In this document: positions 14,476 to 26,312 of the stretch, one piece after another
Numbering within the stretch: position 1 is the stretch's first letter
How the letters are laid out: the number at the start of each line of letters is the position of its first letter
From: Rotaria sordida
Lineage: Eukaryota; Rotifera; Eurotatoria; Philodinida; Philodinidae
DNA length: 64,000 nt
Assembly: GCA_905250125.1 (NCBI GenBank)
Contig: CAJNOL010000346.1
Span: 62,001-126,000, forward strand
Direction: 5' to 3'
The notes under the pieces: generated by a model
What the model saw: only the letters and a program-made list of their open reading frames with translations
The model's database searches: none
Told to the model about the DNA's origin: nothing
Program-made: the position numbers and the translations under genes

Positions 14476-16827
14476 CTCAAAAATCAAAACGAAGATCTCA
14501 TTCAAATGAACGAATTTCTCGTGAAAATAATCGACAAAAATCTCGAAGAAATGCACGTTCAAGAAGTGGTGATCGTGAATCATCATCATCAAGTAGTGGT
14601 ATAAAAAGAAAAAAATTTATTTTATTAAAAAAGATTTCTAAATTTTTTGTTTTTTATTTAGATAATGATCGTGAAGATGCAAATGAAAGTATGGATGAAG
14701 ATGATGATGCAAGTGTAAGTGATCGAAGTTCACGAGGAAGTTCATCAATTAAACAAACAACTGGAATTCGATGGGATTATCGAGTAATTTTACAAGCACC
14801 CCATTGAACTTAGTGATCTATCATAAATCAGGATGCCATATATGTGGTGTTGTATAGCAAATCGTGACGCACCAAATTTTGATGTGCTAAAAGTCAATAC
14901 ATTGATCGTAATGCTTGAGGATATTATAGAGTACTCATAGACTTTGTAATTTGTGGAATATTCTAAGATAAACTTATTTAAATCCTTTTTCAAGCTGAAT
15001 TCGATACAGTTATAGGTGCTCTTCAATTTTTCGACAATCAATAGTTTTTATCGTTGTTTTCTTCATACTACCTAGGTTATTCCTTGACTAAATGATATTT
15101 CAATATGTTCAACTCTGTGTTACAGAACAAATGAGTACCAGCATAAAAATTTCTAATAAATTGTACACATATCAATCTCTATATGTTTCATACATAATAT
15201 CTTCCGGAACAACAGAAATACATTGTCCTCTAGAATAGTTTATTCTTTCTATACGTGAAGGTACCGATATATTTACGGTATTTTAAGATCTTATTAAAAA
15301 ATTTTTATATAATAATGTTCAGCATGGCACCCCTGATGAATTGATATAAATAACTTCTTTCTAAATGGAAAAAAATGTTTGATCTCCAGGCCTCTGGAGG
15401 GCTATAGGTAGGTATAAGGTTGCAGGAAGGATAGCTATTATTTTTATTATTTGTTTTTCAAATTTTTATTTCAGATATCCAGGTTTTATTTTTGCATAAA
15501 ACTCAACAGTAATCTATAAATATCTCAACTTTATTTTTAAAATAAATTTTTCCATATTCCAACCTTCCAAGGGGTTCGGAGATTAAACAAATTTTTTCCG
15601 TTTATAAAAGAGCTATTTATATCAGTTCATTAGTATTGGTACAATATCATCAATATATCGGTTCCTTCATATAAGAAAAAAAAACTATTCTAGGGAATAA
15701 TGAGTCGCTGCTATGCCGAAAAATGTTACGTGTGAAACGTATAGATTTAAGTATGAAGAAAGCGACGATGAAAACTATTGATTGCTGAAACATTGAAGAG
15801 CACCTATAACTATATTAAATTTGAATTTAAAAAAACCATTTCCATAAGTTTGTCTTAGAATATTCCATGAATTACAATGTCTACGAATACCCAATAATAG
15901 TCCTCAAGCATTATAACCAGTTCATCGATTCTTAGTACATGCAAGTTTTCATAAAAACTTGATTTTTTATATACCATTTGATATATCGCTATTTGCTTTA
16001 CAAAATTACATATATAGCATTCTGGTTCAGGATAGACTATCAAATCCGGCGGAGTCCTTTGAAACATAGTAATATATATATATATTTTTTTTCTTTCTTT
16101 TATAAAGATGAATCTTATCGGAAAAAGAATAAAAGAAACAAAATCATTTTGTTGTCTTAGTTGCCGTTATCCTGTACTACTTGTTGGACGATTAGTAAGA
16201 TATTTAGAACGAAAAAAAAACCTAAACTTTATTGTTTTGAATTTTTAGATGCCTTGTAAACATGCAGCTTTTTGTTTACAATGTGCTAATGAATGTAAAA
16301 GTAATCGTCGTAATTGTCCAAAGTAAAAAATTTCATCATTATTTTATACAAAATAATTTTCTTTTCTAATTTAAAAAAGATGTAATGATGCAATTACTGA
16401 TGTTGAGAAAATTGAAGCAAAAAATCTTATTCTTTGTTCTCAAGGTTCACATCCACATTCACAAGATGGTTGTCTACGTGGTTATACATCCCAACGTGAT
16501 CTTCAAGCCCATATAAAACGACGTCATGAACAAACAGGACAAACACGTCTCGATTCTCCACATCAATTACTTCCACCTACACATTCACCATCGACTGGAT
16601 TTTCTGGTCTTGTTGTCGATTCACAACAACAACAACAGCAGCAGCCATCTCAAATCCCTCCTCCATTAATGACTTTTCCACCATTAAATGTTTCACCAAT
16701 GGCAGCACCACCATTATTTGATATGGGATATCGTCCACCAACTTATGGACTACCACCACCTCAACAATTTATGCCTTCTCAACCACAATATCGACCACCA
16801 TATCCACCTAATCGACCATTCTATTAG
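14394..16827 (+). CDS. CBLL1: Hakai / CBLL1-like RING-HYB E3 ubiquitin ligase
   Basis: Five exons (14394-14598, 14662-14783, 16108-16194, 16249-16322, 16380-16827) join in phase to 311 residues. The N-terminus has a CAA-encoded polyglutamine tract and an Arg/Ser-rich segment. GIRWDYR then leads into the RING finger (CCLSC, then MPCKHAAFCLQCANE and NCPKCNDAI). The Hakai-specific HYB zinc module follows, with GCLRGYTSQRDLQAHIKRRH. The tail is rich in Pro, Gln and Tyr, as in Hakai. Hakai family proteins bind phosphotyrosine targets such as E-cadherin and belong to the m6A methyltransferase complex. Intron 1 is 63 nt and reads through in frame. Intron 2 (14784-16107) is almost entirely a foldback. 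An acceptor-like TATATAG lies four bases before the ATG. The call rests on the WD-[F/Y] to RING to HYB order. Confidence 0.9.
14424..14473 (+). repeat. CAA-rich polyglutamine tract in Hakai exon 1
   Basis: A run of CAA/CAG codons encodes Gln soon after the start. A trinucleotide tract likely to vary in length between alleles. Confidence 0.8.
14805..16045. repeat. 1.2-kb foldback filling Hakai intron 2
   Basis: Left arm about 14805-15420, right arm about 15540-16045, matching in reverse complement along nearly their full length. Examples: TCTAGAATAGTTTATTCTTT (left) with AAAAACTATTCTAGGG (right), and GTGGAATATTCTAAGA (left) with TCTTAGAATATTCCATG (right). The arms start about 21 bp after the donor and stop about 60 bp before the acceptor. 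No protein-coding content was seen. Confidence 0.8.
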
Positions 16828-18609
16828 ATGATTTTATTTTGTATATAATCTGAAAGTTTTGTTTCATTCTAATATATAAATGAACAAAGAATATAATTAT
16901 TTCTGTACAATATTTCATTTAAAAGACTAAATGGTACACAACAAGATGTTTCATAAATTCTGAAGCTCAATGAAAAATTAATTTATATGTAGACAGAGAA
17001 TGTATCTATATGAGATTTGAGTATTCTTATCAATGTGTCACATATAATATAATATTGAATGAAATCTATTCTCGTTTAAGAATAGTAATATAAATATAAT
17101 GTTCAATTCTTTTTAGAAATTGCTCAACAAAATCTTTTATTATGAAAAAGAAAAATACTATATTTGATTAATACAAATAAATTGATTATGCAAAAAAGTT
17201 GGGTAACTATCAAGTATTTCCAGGTCTATGATTCTGGACATCGAATCCATGGGTTTTCGGCGGCTGACTCTGTCCTGTTATGATCAATTCCAACAGAAAG
17301 TGGAAAAATCCAACCATTAGATTCCTGCTTCCAGGTTCCTACCATTTTCCAGACTGGAATTGGTCGTATTTCATTCATTTCCAATATTTTTTGTTTAATC
17401 TAATTTATAACTTTATAAACCTTGAAATTATCTTCCTGATACTGTTTTTTTCCATCAATCAAACTATATATAGAATAAGCAGTTTCAAATGACGAAAAGA
17501 TATGAACATTGTTTGCAAAATAATAAATATTCATCCTACAGAATAAATTGTTTTCTGTCGGACACAGAATGTGCTCATATGCTTTAGTTCATTTTGAACT
17601 ATTTGTGCAGGATATAGTCTGACTGATCATCTGATCAGTGGTTTATGACAAGTGACAAATAAATGTTCACAATAATTACCTATTAATTCTTACTATATTT
17701 TTCATCTCAGGTGTGTTAATGATGTTCAAATAATAAAAAAATGTTCTTGGTCGATTTTGCAAAATTGAATATTATGTTCTTATATTTATACTTCTACTCT
17801 TATAAAAGAATAGATGTCTTTCAATATTATATCATATGACACGTCAACACGAATATCCAAACCTCGTATAGATACATTCTCTATTTGCATATAAATTAAT
17901 TTTCGTCATGACTTAGAACTTATGAAACATCATATGAATCTCAAAGTAGCAACACAAATATTTATCAAATTTCTTATTATTCGAGTTTTGACGGAAAAGT
18001 TTCATTGACTAAATTGAAAATATTCATAATATCAACCTACTACGATAGTCAATATAATCATATAAAAAAAAACAATATTGCAACAACAATTTTGAGCATA
18101 AACAATATATTTTTTGTGCTTGTTATGGTCTGGTCTATGTCAATGTGACTGGTAAGGATATTACATCATCGTATGAGTTATATATAAACACTACTGTCGA
18201 TATTATCATTAGATTTCAATAATTCTGTTTAAAATACATTAGGATATCTTTATTCAAGTCAATACTGAAACAAACATATCGTAAATACCAAAAATTTCAA
18301 CCCCGATTTCATATTTTAAAAGAAAAATTTTGCAAAAAACAAATGTGCTGATTCGTAGCTATTTACTTATAAAATGAGATTGAGAAACAAATTATAATAG
18401 AATTTAAACAATTGTATATTATTATTGTCAATGAAGATAATAAAATCGATTACAATTTATCTAACTATTTTTAACTCTAAATAAATTAATTTCAAAACTC
18501 TCGTCTTCTTTTTGTTTTAAAATTCGCAAGGCATTCTTGTTACAGATCTTCTTTCACTTTCAAAATAATTAATTTTTTGTAATGAAAAAAAAAATTCTCG
18601 AAAGAAAAA

Positions 18610-19160
18610 AATTTCAAACAGTTTGGAACGTATGATATCAATCTGATAATCAACCAACATATGTTTGTACTTAATATTTTATTTTAAAAAATTCACAACA
18701 ATGAAATAATGTAGTACGAAAATTATAAAAAGTTTAACAAGAAAAGATCATTCGCTTGTTTTAAGTAACGTGAAAAGTCCTTGTAGAATATTATCAAGAC
18801 TTATTTCATTCTAATCAAATAGCAATCGGAGTGAATGAATTCGTTGTCGAAGTGCAACGGTTTCTTTGTTTTTCTTCTTCTTTTCATCCGTTATCATCTG
18901 CAGCATTTGTTGACGAACAATAACTTCTTCTCTTTTGAGTAAAGCTAGTCAGACTCGGATCAGTTAACAAAAAAATTTCAGACTCGGATCCGATCGAGTT
19001 CGGAATCAATCCGACAAGCTCTACTCTTGAGACAATCAAATAAATGATTTACATGAAACTAGCTAAGTGATAATAGAATGAAAGTATATCTTTCGATATT
19101 TAAGACGATTGATTTACTTATTCGAAACCGTACGATTCCATTCGATATTTTATTTAATCA
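18610..19160 (+). repeat. Duplicated block, copy A (partner 33015-33560)
   Basis: Matches 33015-33560 in the same orientation over about 550 bp, e.g. AACAAGAAAAGATCATTCG against AACAAGAAAAGATCATTTG, and CAGCATTTGTTGACGAA in both. It contains the coding remnant described at 18825-18947. Confidence 0.8.
18825..18947 (-). pseudogene. C-terminal coding remnant in duplicated block
   Basis: The minus strand reads LALLKREEVIVRQQMLQMI and then, after a Lys-rich stretch, ETVALRQRIHSLRLLFD followed by a stop. The second copy (33230-33365) keeps the reading (REEVIIRQQMLKMMTGEK) but shifts frame before its SVAFQKRFRSVRLLFD end. Shared peptide with conservative changes suggests descent from a real last exon. 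The parent protein is not recognised and no upstream exon was found, so it is called a remnant. Confidence 0.5.
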
Positions 19161-19890
19161 GTTTTCTAAAATTACATCTATGTCTTCAATGACGGATCTA
19201 ATACTTTAGAGATGAAGGGGAAAAGTGATATATCGGAAGACATGGACTATCGCCCTCCTTATTCCAATCTATATTCACCACTGTATACGTTCGAACCATT
19301 TGTGAACTTATACCTGGTGTATATCATCTACTTCTTCTTCTTTATAGATTATGAAAATGTCTTATTCGATCGAAGGTTGTAAAAATAACTCTTTCTAATC
19401 AATATAAATTAAATGACATTTTTTACATAGTCTAACTTTCATAAATTCTCAGTGTATATATATATATATATATCTTGCTCATGTCAATCTTCTCATTCGT
19501 CATGTTATTTTCACGCCTTTTTCTTTCTTTTTTTGATTGATGAATGCCAGCAACAAATATATATATGTATGTTGTATATTGTCTATGCTTTTTTTTTTCT
19601 TTCTCTCTCGATCTTTTCTCGTATCCAACCAAATGTATACAAAACAATATAGTACAAACATTCCAGAAGAAATATTTTATTCAATAATGATAATGAAAAT
19701 TTTATCTAAGAAAAAAAAAAAAGAACAAACAGTTTAGTTAATTAGTGTTAAACTCTATGATTTTGAAATAAGCTCATTATTTTCTTTCACAAATCTTTGA
19801 TTAGTTGTTAATTGGTATTAAGATGATCTATTCTAATTAAAATTAGATATTTGATATAAATAGAGTTTTACATTTTCATTTGTATCAAGA

Positions 19891-20380
19891 ATGAATCGAA
19901 CACATAAGAAAAATTATTCTTCATCGTTTAATAAATTTGTTGCACATCTTCAACGTACATTTTCTTCTAAAAATACCAAATCATCAACTGTTATTATTCA
20001 ACAACAACAACAACAACCACCGCGTAGTTATGTATGTGTTTTTTTTTCTTGTTAGGTACATTGTAAAGTATATGTATAATTTAAAATCGTTTCATATGTT
20101 TTTTTAGTTGTCAACATTTACAAATCGTTTTCAATTATCTGATATACTTTATAATCCATCACGTTCAATTGAATATCTAAGTGAAATCAAAGATCAAGAT
20201 GATTATTCTTATTCATTTTCTTGTTATAATTCAATAAATACTCATCAGGAAGATGAATTTAATTTATCACAAATGAATATCAGTATGAATAACAATTATG
20301 ATCATTGTTCACGACAAAAACTTATCAAATTACCAATTCGATTACATTCAACAGCAATCGATGATATTAGCAACTGTTGA
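19891..20380 (+). CDS. Small unknown protein, two exons
   Basis: Exons 19891-20031 and 20108-20380 join in phase 0 across a 76-nt intron to 137 residues. The N-terminus is basic (MNRTHKKNYSSSFNKFVAHL) with a Gln run (QQQQQQPP). The second exon has FTNRFQLSDILYNPSRSIEY, an acidic segment, and ends STAIDDISNC. No domain, signal peptide or membrane helix was recognised. Codon use is like the neighbouring genes (A/T third positions), and clean GT/AG ends support a real gene. Its function is unknown. The next gene on the same strand is the Hox2-like gene 1.7 kb downstream. Confidence 0.6.
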
Positions 20381-22077
20381 ATATTTGTTATTTTTTGTTT
20401 TGTAATAGTAATAATAAATATTTCTTTTTTTTCGATTTACTTTTCTCTAAATTCTGAACTTGATTACAATAGGAAAAAATTACACTATCGGAGAAGAAAA
20501 TAATATATATTGCCTTATGGAAAGAGCAAACTTGCTCTTTTATCCTAAGTATTTTCTCATCTGTTCTTACCATGATCTATATTTCTCTTATGTGACTGCT
20601 AACAAATGAAATTAATAGTTTTTCTTACTAATACATAACAACATAAACGAGTTATATTGCAATATGTATTGAGAAATACTCTGATTCTTTGACACTTCTC
20701 TACAATGGTGGATCCAGGGTTTTGGTAAAGCAAGGCGATCATAATAACAAAATGTGTTTTGGAAGTGAGAATCAGAAATAATTTTATTAGAGCAAAAATA
20801 AATATAACAGCCTTTAATACATAGATACCAGTACTTTATCGAAACTTTCTTTATCGGAAGGGCGAACAACTATTCTTGGAAGTGCAAACAGCTAATACAT
20901 CATACAATAACGAGAAACTCTCGGAGGGTCAACTCCATCTTTGGAGGTAAGCGCCCATCCACCCTGAATAAAATATTGATAGAGCCAATGTTGGATTTAG
21001 AGTAATGTAGAAATACTTAGTTAAGCTTGTAATTCTTCATGATTATTAACAAAAAAAAAAAAAAGAAGTTTTGTTACCTTTATCATGATTGAAACATTAA
21101 GACGAATTCAATAAGAAATCTAGTAATGATATTCGTGATTGGTAGTGATATTTAAATGTATTTTTATTCATTGGAAAATTATCTATTGATATAAACAAAG
21201 AATTCTGACTCCTTGATGATATAAATAGCGTGACAAGAGGTTAGCACACATTTGTTTTTTAATTTTTATGATTTTCTTTTTCAATCATTAAATCTTTCTG
21301 ATCAATCAGTCTCTCTGCTACTTGTCACTTTTTTTTTCTTCTTCTCCTTCTTGTTTTACTCATGATGAATAAAAAGAAGATATAGCCGAATAGGGATTGA
21401 CTTCAAACGTTGCGTTTGTACATCCCCGATCAATGAATGTCGTAAACCCGTCAACTTGAAATCAATAAACGTACATATGTGTCGGTATGAACTCTTATAT
21501 GATTACATTAGCACGCGTATATACACTCATTTTTTTCCCTTGAGATGCCTAATGACTTGAAGAGTCAGATTGATTGAGTACAGCGAACGACATTGTATAA
21601 GAAGAAGAAACAAAAAGATTCAAATCACCAGTCAAGTGTAAACTAGAACAATCAATGATACTTCTGTTATTGAGTTTTGTTTTCTTCTATTTTTTTTCTG
21701 TTTCTTCTTCTTCTTCTACTGTTGTTATTGTTTAATTATATAAAACTACTAAGAGGAAAAAAAAAGAAAGAAGAATTATTTAGACGAATCAGAAAAGAAC
21801 GATATTCTTCTTCCAACCATTCAGCAAAGCGAATATCATTTTCCTTTTTTTTTCTTCTTTATATCTATTTCCTCATGCGAAGGCGGCAAGCGAGTGATGA
21901 CAGGCATCCCATGTTGAATCTATTGAAAGATCAAACGAGAAAGATAGACAGACAAGAAAAAAGGCTTGGAAAAAGAGAGAGAGAGAGAGTAAAAGAAACG
22001 TTTCCGTCATCTTTCAACAAAATATCAGTCGTGTGATCGAGTAGTGTATCGATTATAATTTAGAATAAAAAAAAGAT
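20381..22077. other. Intergenic region upstream of the Hox2-like gene
   Basis: No gene supported. A C/T-rich stretch lies at about 21665-21740 and A/G-rich runs near 21960-21995. The open frame at 21677-22036 is low-complexity and unlike its neighbours, so it is more likely 5' untranslated or promoter DNA of the homeobox gene. Confidence 0.5.
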
Positions 22078-24167
22078 ATGGCTACTACTACTCAATCGAT
22101 CGTTTCTACATCAAAATATAACGACGATGATTATTTTACTCAATCAAATGAAGATGATTTTCAACAACAAACATTTATTTATCCTGAACAACAAAAAATC
22201 AAAGCAACAGTTTCAACTAAATCTAAACAACGAAAAAATAAACGATCAGGTAAAAAAGAAATGTTTCTTATTAACTAAATTGAATTCCATATGTTCATTG
22301 ATACGGAAAAACGATTCTCAATCATCGATAAAAGCACTATAAAAAAAAACAAAAAAAAAAAGAAACTCAAATTGCAATACATCAACTGATTAGAAAATCA
22401 CTTATTCTATTCATTCTTTTTATTGAATCTTCCAATGATACACTAAAAAAAACCGATTAGCAAATTATCCATTTGTTAAAATCATCTCACACTTCTGCTT
22501 TCTGCTTCTTTTTTTTGTTGACCTTTTTTTCTTCAATCAAACCATCGCAGTATCTTGTCATTTATTGTACAATATATATACATATATACACATTCTCTTC
22601 TGCCTGTCGACACCCTTCAAACAAAAGCCTATGAGTAGTAATAGTAGTTCGAATATATATATACGAGACCAACAGTTGTGTTTACTTTTGACCATAAACT
22701 ACATATATAGACATCTTCATGTCGATTGATTGATTTTGTCCGGCTGTTCGAATGTGTCAATAAATGTTTTTTTTTTGTTTTGTTTTAATAGATAATCCAC
22801 ATGCACCTAAACGTATTCGAACAGCATATACAAATAAACAATTATTAGAATTGGAAAAAGAATTTCATTATTCAAAATATTTATGTCGACCAAGACGTGT
22901 TGAAATAGCATCAACACTTTTACTTACTGAACGACAAGTCAAGGTAGAGAGAATTGATCGAAAAAAAAAGAAAGAATGACATTTCTCATAGTATTTTTTT
23001 TTTGTTTTAATAGGTTTGGTTTCAAAATCGGTAATTCATTTTCTTTCCTTTTTTCGGTATTTTTTTATTTATTGAATATTTATTTATTTTTTTTTGTTCA
23101 ATAGTCGAATGAAATATAAAAGACAATTAATGTTACAAGATCCAAAGTTAGCTGAAGAATTTGAAGCTAATGAAATCAATGATGATGATACAAGTATAGA
23201 TGAAACAGATGTTTCAAGTCCTAAAACAATGGAACGTTTAATACGACCAAAACGTAAAGGAAAAATAAAAGAAAATAAATGTACATCACATTCATGTAGT
23301 TCAATTAAAAATGATCAATGGTTATTTGATCAACAAGAAATTGAATCATCGAAACTTTTAGACAAAGTAAATTTTTTCTTGTTGCAAAAAAAAATAAAAA
23401 AATTTACAAGAAGAAAAAAAATTATTTAGACAAATCCAATTGAAAAACTTGACTCATTATCTGATCAACATATTCAAGCATGTTCAACTTCACCAAAATT
23501 AAATAAAATTGAACAAACATCAACAATTCCTATTGAAGATTGGTCAAATCATCATCAACAACAACAACAGCAACAACAATCATCAACTATGATAACACCA
23601 CCACCAACAATCACAACATCAAGTTGTGATAATATTAATTGTTCATGTTGTGATTATGATGGACAACTTTATCCATCATCGTCATCATCATCATCTTATA
23701 ATTCTCATTATTATTCATCGTCACAACAACAAACACCATCTCAACATATGACAGTAAATGTACCTGTTGTGGCTAATTTTCAAGTTAATGTTAATACAAC
23801 ACATCATGGATATCCATTGACGAATTCAAATAATAATCATCAGCTTCATTATAATTTATCACGAAAACAAAATACTCATTATCAACAACAACAACCACAA
23901 CATCAACAACAACCATCACTTTCATCATATTATCGAACTGGATATCCAACATCTATGAAATATAATCAACAACAGCCAGCATCAATTTATCATCAACAAC
24001 AATATACTTCACCATCTCAAACATTTATGGAAACTAATAATCATTTTCCAATATCATCATCTTATCATCATGATTTCGTATATGGTCATCGTCAACAACA
24101 TTCAATAGCATATCAGTCTTCTAATATAAATCATCAATTAAATGGACATATTTATCATCAATTATAA
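22078..24167 (+). CDS. Hox2/proboscipedia-like homeobox protein
   Basis: Five exons (22078-22249, 22792-22943, 23014-23030, 23105-23366, 23430-24167) join in phase to 446 residues. The homeodomain, residues about 63-122, reads [19 protein letters not shown], then [46 protein letters not shown], YLCRPRRxEIA and the KRQ end are those of paralogue group 2 (pb/HOX2); group 3 is the alternative. Gln50 and Asn51 are kept. The third exon is only 17 nt and encodes recognition-helix positions 47-53. No YPWM hexapeptide was seen in exon 1. The C-terminal half is rich in Gln, Ser, Tyr and His with CAA-coded polyGln. By family, a patterning transcription factor. No other Hox gene is visible in the window. 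An AATAAA lies at 24219-24224. Confidence 0.88.
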
Positions 24168-26312
24168 AGACTAATACAAAACTATGATTATTTTCTTTCT
24201 TTTTTTTTTCGAGAAAAAAATAAATTCTGTGTGTGTGTGTGTGTGTGCGTGTCGATTTCAATTGAAAAGACAAATTTTGTTTCTTAAAAATTTCTTTACA
24301 TTCATCCAAGTAAAATTTTTCGTTCGTTAGATTTTGTTGAAGACGAATTATAATAATAAATACATCGATGTAATATTGTATTTTACTCTTCAGTTATTGT
24401 TATCCATTGTTCATTTTCTCCCGTTTTTTTCTCTATTCTCTTTCATTTATTTAGCTAGCACATAATTTTGATTCGTTCTTTGAGAACATAAGAAAAATTT
24501 TCGTATGGCTACAATGAAGAGAAGTGATATTGTTTAAACTAAAGTTTCTATAACTGTTAAAAAATGAACCAATGTATATCAAGAAACATATTATAGACTA
24601 AAACTTATTGAAAACAAACAGATATGATCATGAACAACAACCAATGACTATTGAGGTTAAGTCTCCTTCACATGTGAATCTTCATTTTCAATCAGTTTTA
24701 CGTAAGTTTGTAGAACTCGATGAGCTGATCACGATGGCATAAAGCGTTCTTTCTTATAGACTATTTTTTGAGGAGTTAGATCGATTTCAACTTCAGAAAA
24801 ATTATTGTAGGATGTTATTTCGAAAGTATTATAATTTTTATGTTAGTCTAGTACTTAGCATTCAAATCTTTAATATTTAATGCGCATTAATTGACTGTAC
24901 AACACATTTACATAATCAATATAAATAGAAGTACTAACTATATCTATACTTTGAATATGTTAATACCATTAATACTGTAGATGTACAGAATACAAATATC
25001 TTTTTCAAAACCGATCAAGATTCTCTTGGGATAATATTTTAAAGATGTAGTAATTAAAACCTTGTTAGATATCTCGTTTTCAATAGTTTAAATTCTATTT
25101 AATTGTTTCCTCACATGTTTATGTGAAGCAGTACAATGGATGAGACAGATAATTAACACATAAGCAACATGCATTTTCAATGTATGTCCTAAATAGATGA
25201 GCACACAATTGAAATACATCCACAGTATTAATGGTATTGACATATTAAAAATATCGACGTAGTTAAAACCTTTATTTATGTTAATTTGTATAGTTAATTA
25301 AAGCATAACAGTGTTAAAGCTTTGAATGCTAACAAGAAAATCTTTCCAACTTGAAAATTGCTTTTGAGTTCAAACTTTGTGCATAAGGTAAACCTCAATG
25401 AAGTATTAAAAATCTCAAAAGGATAAGGATCTTTAAGTCTTCCCTACAGAATTATTGCTGTTTTACTAATAGACCTATTTGTAACTAGAATGTCCTGAAA
25501 ATTTTAGCAGTTTCTTGAGAATTGAATATTTCGTTAAGGGAACATTCTTTTAACCTAAAATGTTCAGGATATTCTAGTTACAAGTAAGCCTATCTATGGT
25601 CCAAGTTTTAGTAGAACGGCGATAATTTTGAAGGAAAGGTCTTACGGTTCTTATCCTTTTGAAATTTTTGATACTTCAGTGCAATATACCTTATGCACAG
25701 ATTCGGAATTCAAAAGTGATTTTCAAGTTGAGAGAGTTTTTTCATGAGAACTAGACTAACTTAAAAATTAAAGAATTTTCGAAATAATAATTTACAGTAA
25801 TTTTTCTGAAGTTGAAATCGATCTAACTCTCGAAAGATATGTTATAGAGAAAAACGCATTATGCCATCATGATGAGTTCATCAAGCTCTAAAAACTTGTA
25901 TAAAGCTGATTGAAAATGGAAACTCACACTTGAAGTTCTACTCTCATACGTAGAATAATAATATTTCACATAAAGGTTATTTTATTTATGGACTCGATGA
26001 CACCATGATCGGAATATAACTCTTCAAAGAAAAAAGCGACTCTGGCAATTTAAACAGCTGCAGTAGTAGTTGTAATGACGGCATTAATAGTAGTACAGAC
26101 AATTTCGAGATAATCCAAAAAAAAAAATGATAATTTTCATTTTTTTTTTTGTTTGTTTTTGACTTTTCATTGATGATTTTTTAGAAAGAATTAACAAGCA
26201 GATGGTTACATTATAACACATATATTTATGACTGCATCTGAACAAATTGTAAGCCAGAATAAATTCTTGTAGTATTACTTAGTCGATTTCTATCTACTAG
26301 TGACATTCGACA
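24168..26312. other. Intergenic region dominated by nested foldbacks
   Basis: Between the Hox2-like gene and FBXO22. A (TG)n microsatellite at 24229-24247, in the 3' flank of the Hox2-like gene, is followed by the nested inverted repeats at 24655-25945. Nothing coding was seen. Confidence 0.65.
24655..25945. repeat. Nested foldback complex (three inverted repeats)
   Basis: Outer arms 24655-24850 and 25740-25945 pair: compare GATCGATTTCAACTTCAGAA with TTCTGAAGTTGAAATCGATC, a perfect 20-bp inverted match. Between them lie two further foldbacks in series. One is at 24855-25335 (AATACCATTAATACTGTAGATG against CATCCACAGTATTAATGGTATT, shortened here). The other is at 25335-25740 (AACTAGAATGTCCTGAAAAT against TTCAGGATATTCTAGTTACA). 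The arrangement suggests insertion of foldback elements into an older one. Confidence 0.8.

Larger units (their letters stand above)
16828..19890. other. Intergenic region 3' of Hakai
   Basis: About 3 kb without a supportable gene except a coding remnant at 18825-18947 on the minus strand, which is part of a duplicated block (18610-19160). Short open frames here lack family resemblance and codon-like bias. A (TA)n stretch sits near 19455-19472. Confidence 0.55.

Noticed and set aside
21677..22036. 119-codon open frame before the Hox2-like gene
   Set aside because: Begins with Phe/Leu/Ser-rich translation of a pyrimidine tract and lacks coding features; more likely 5' flanking or untranslated sequence.
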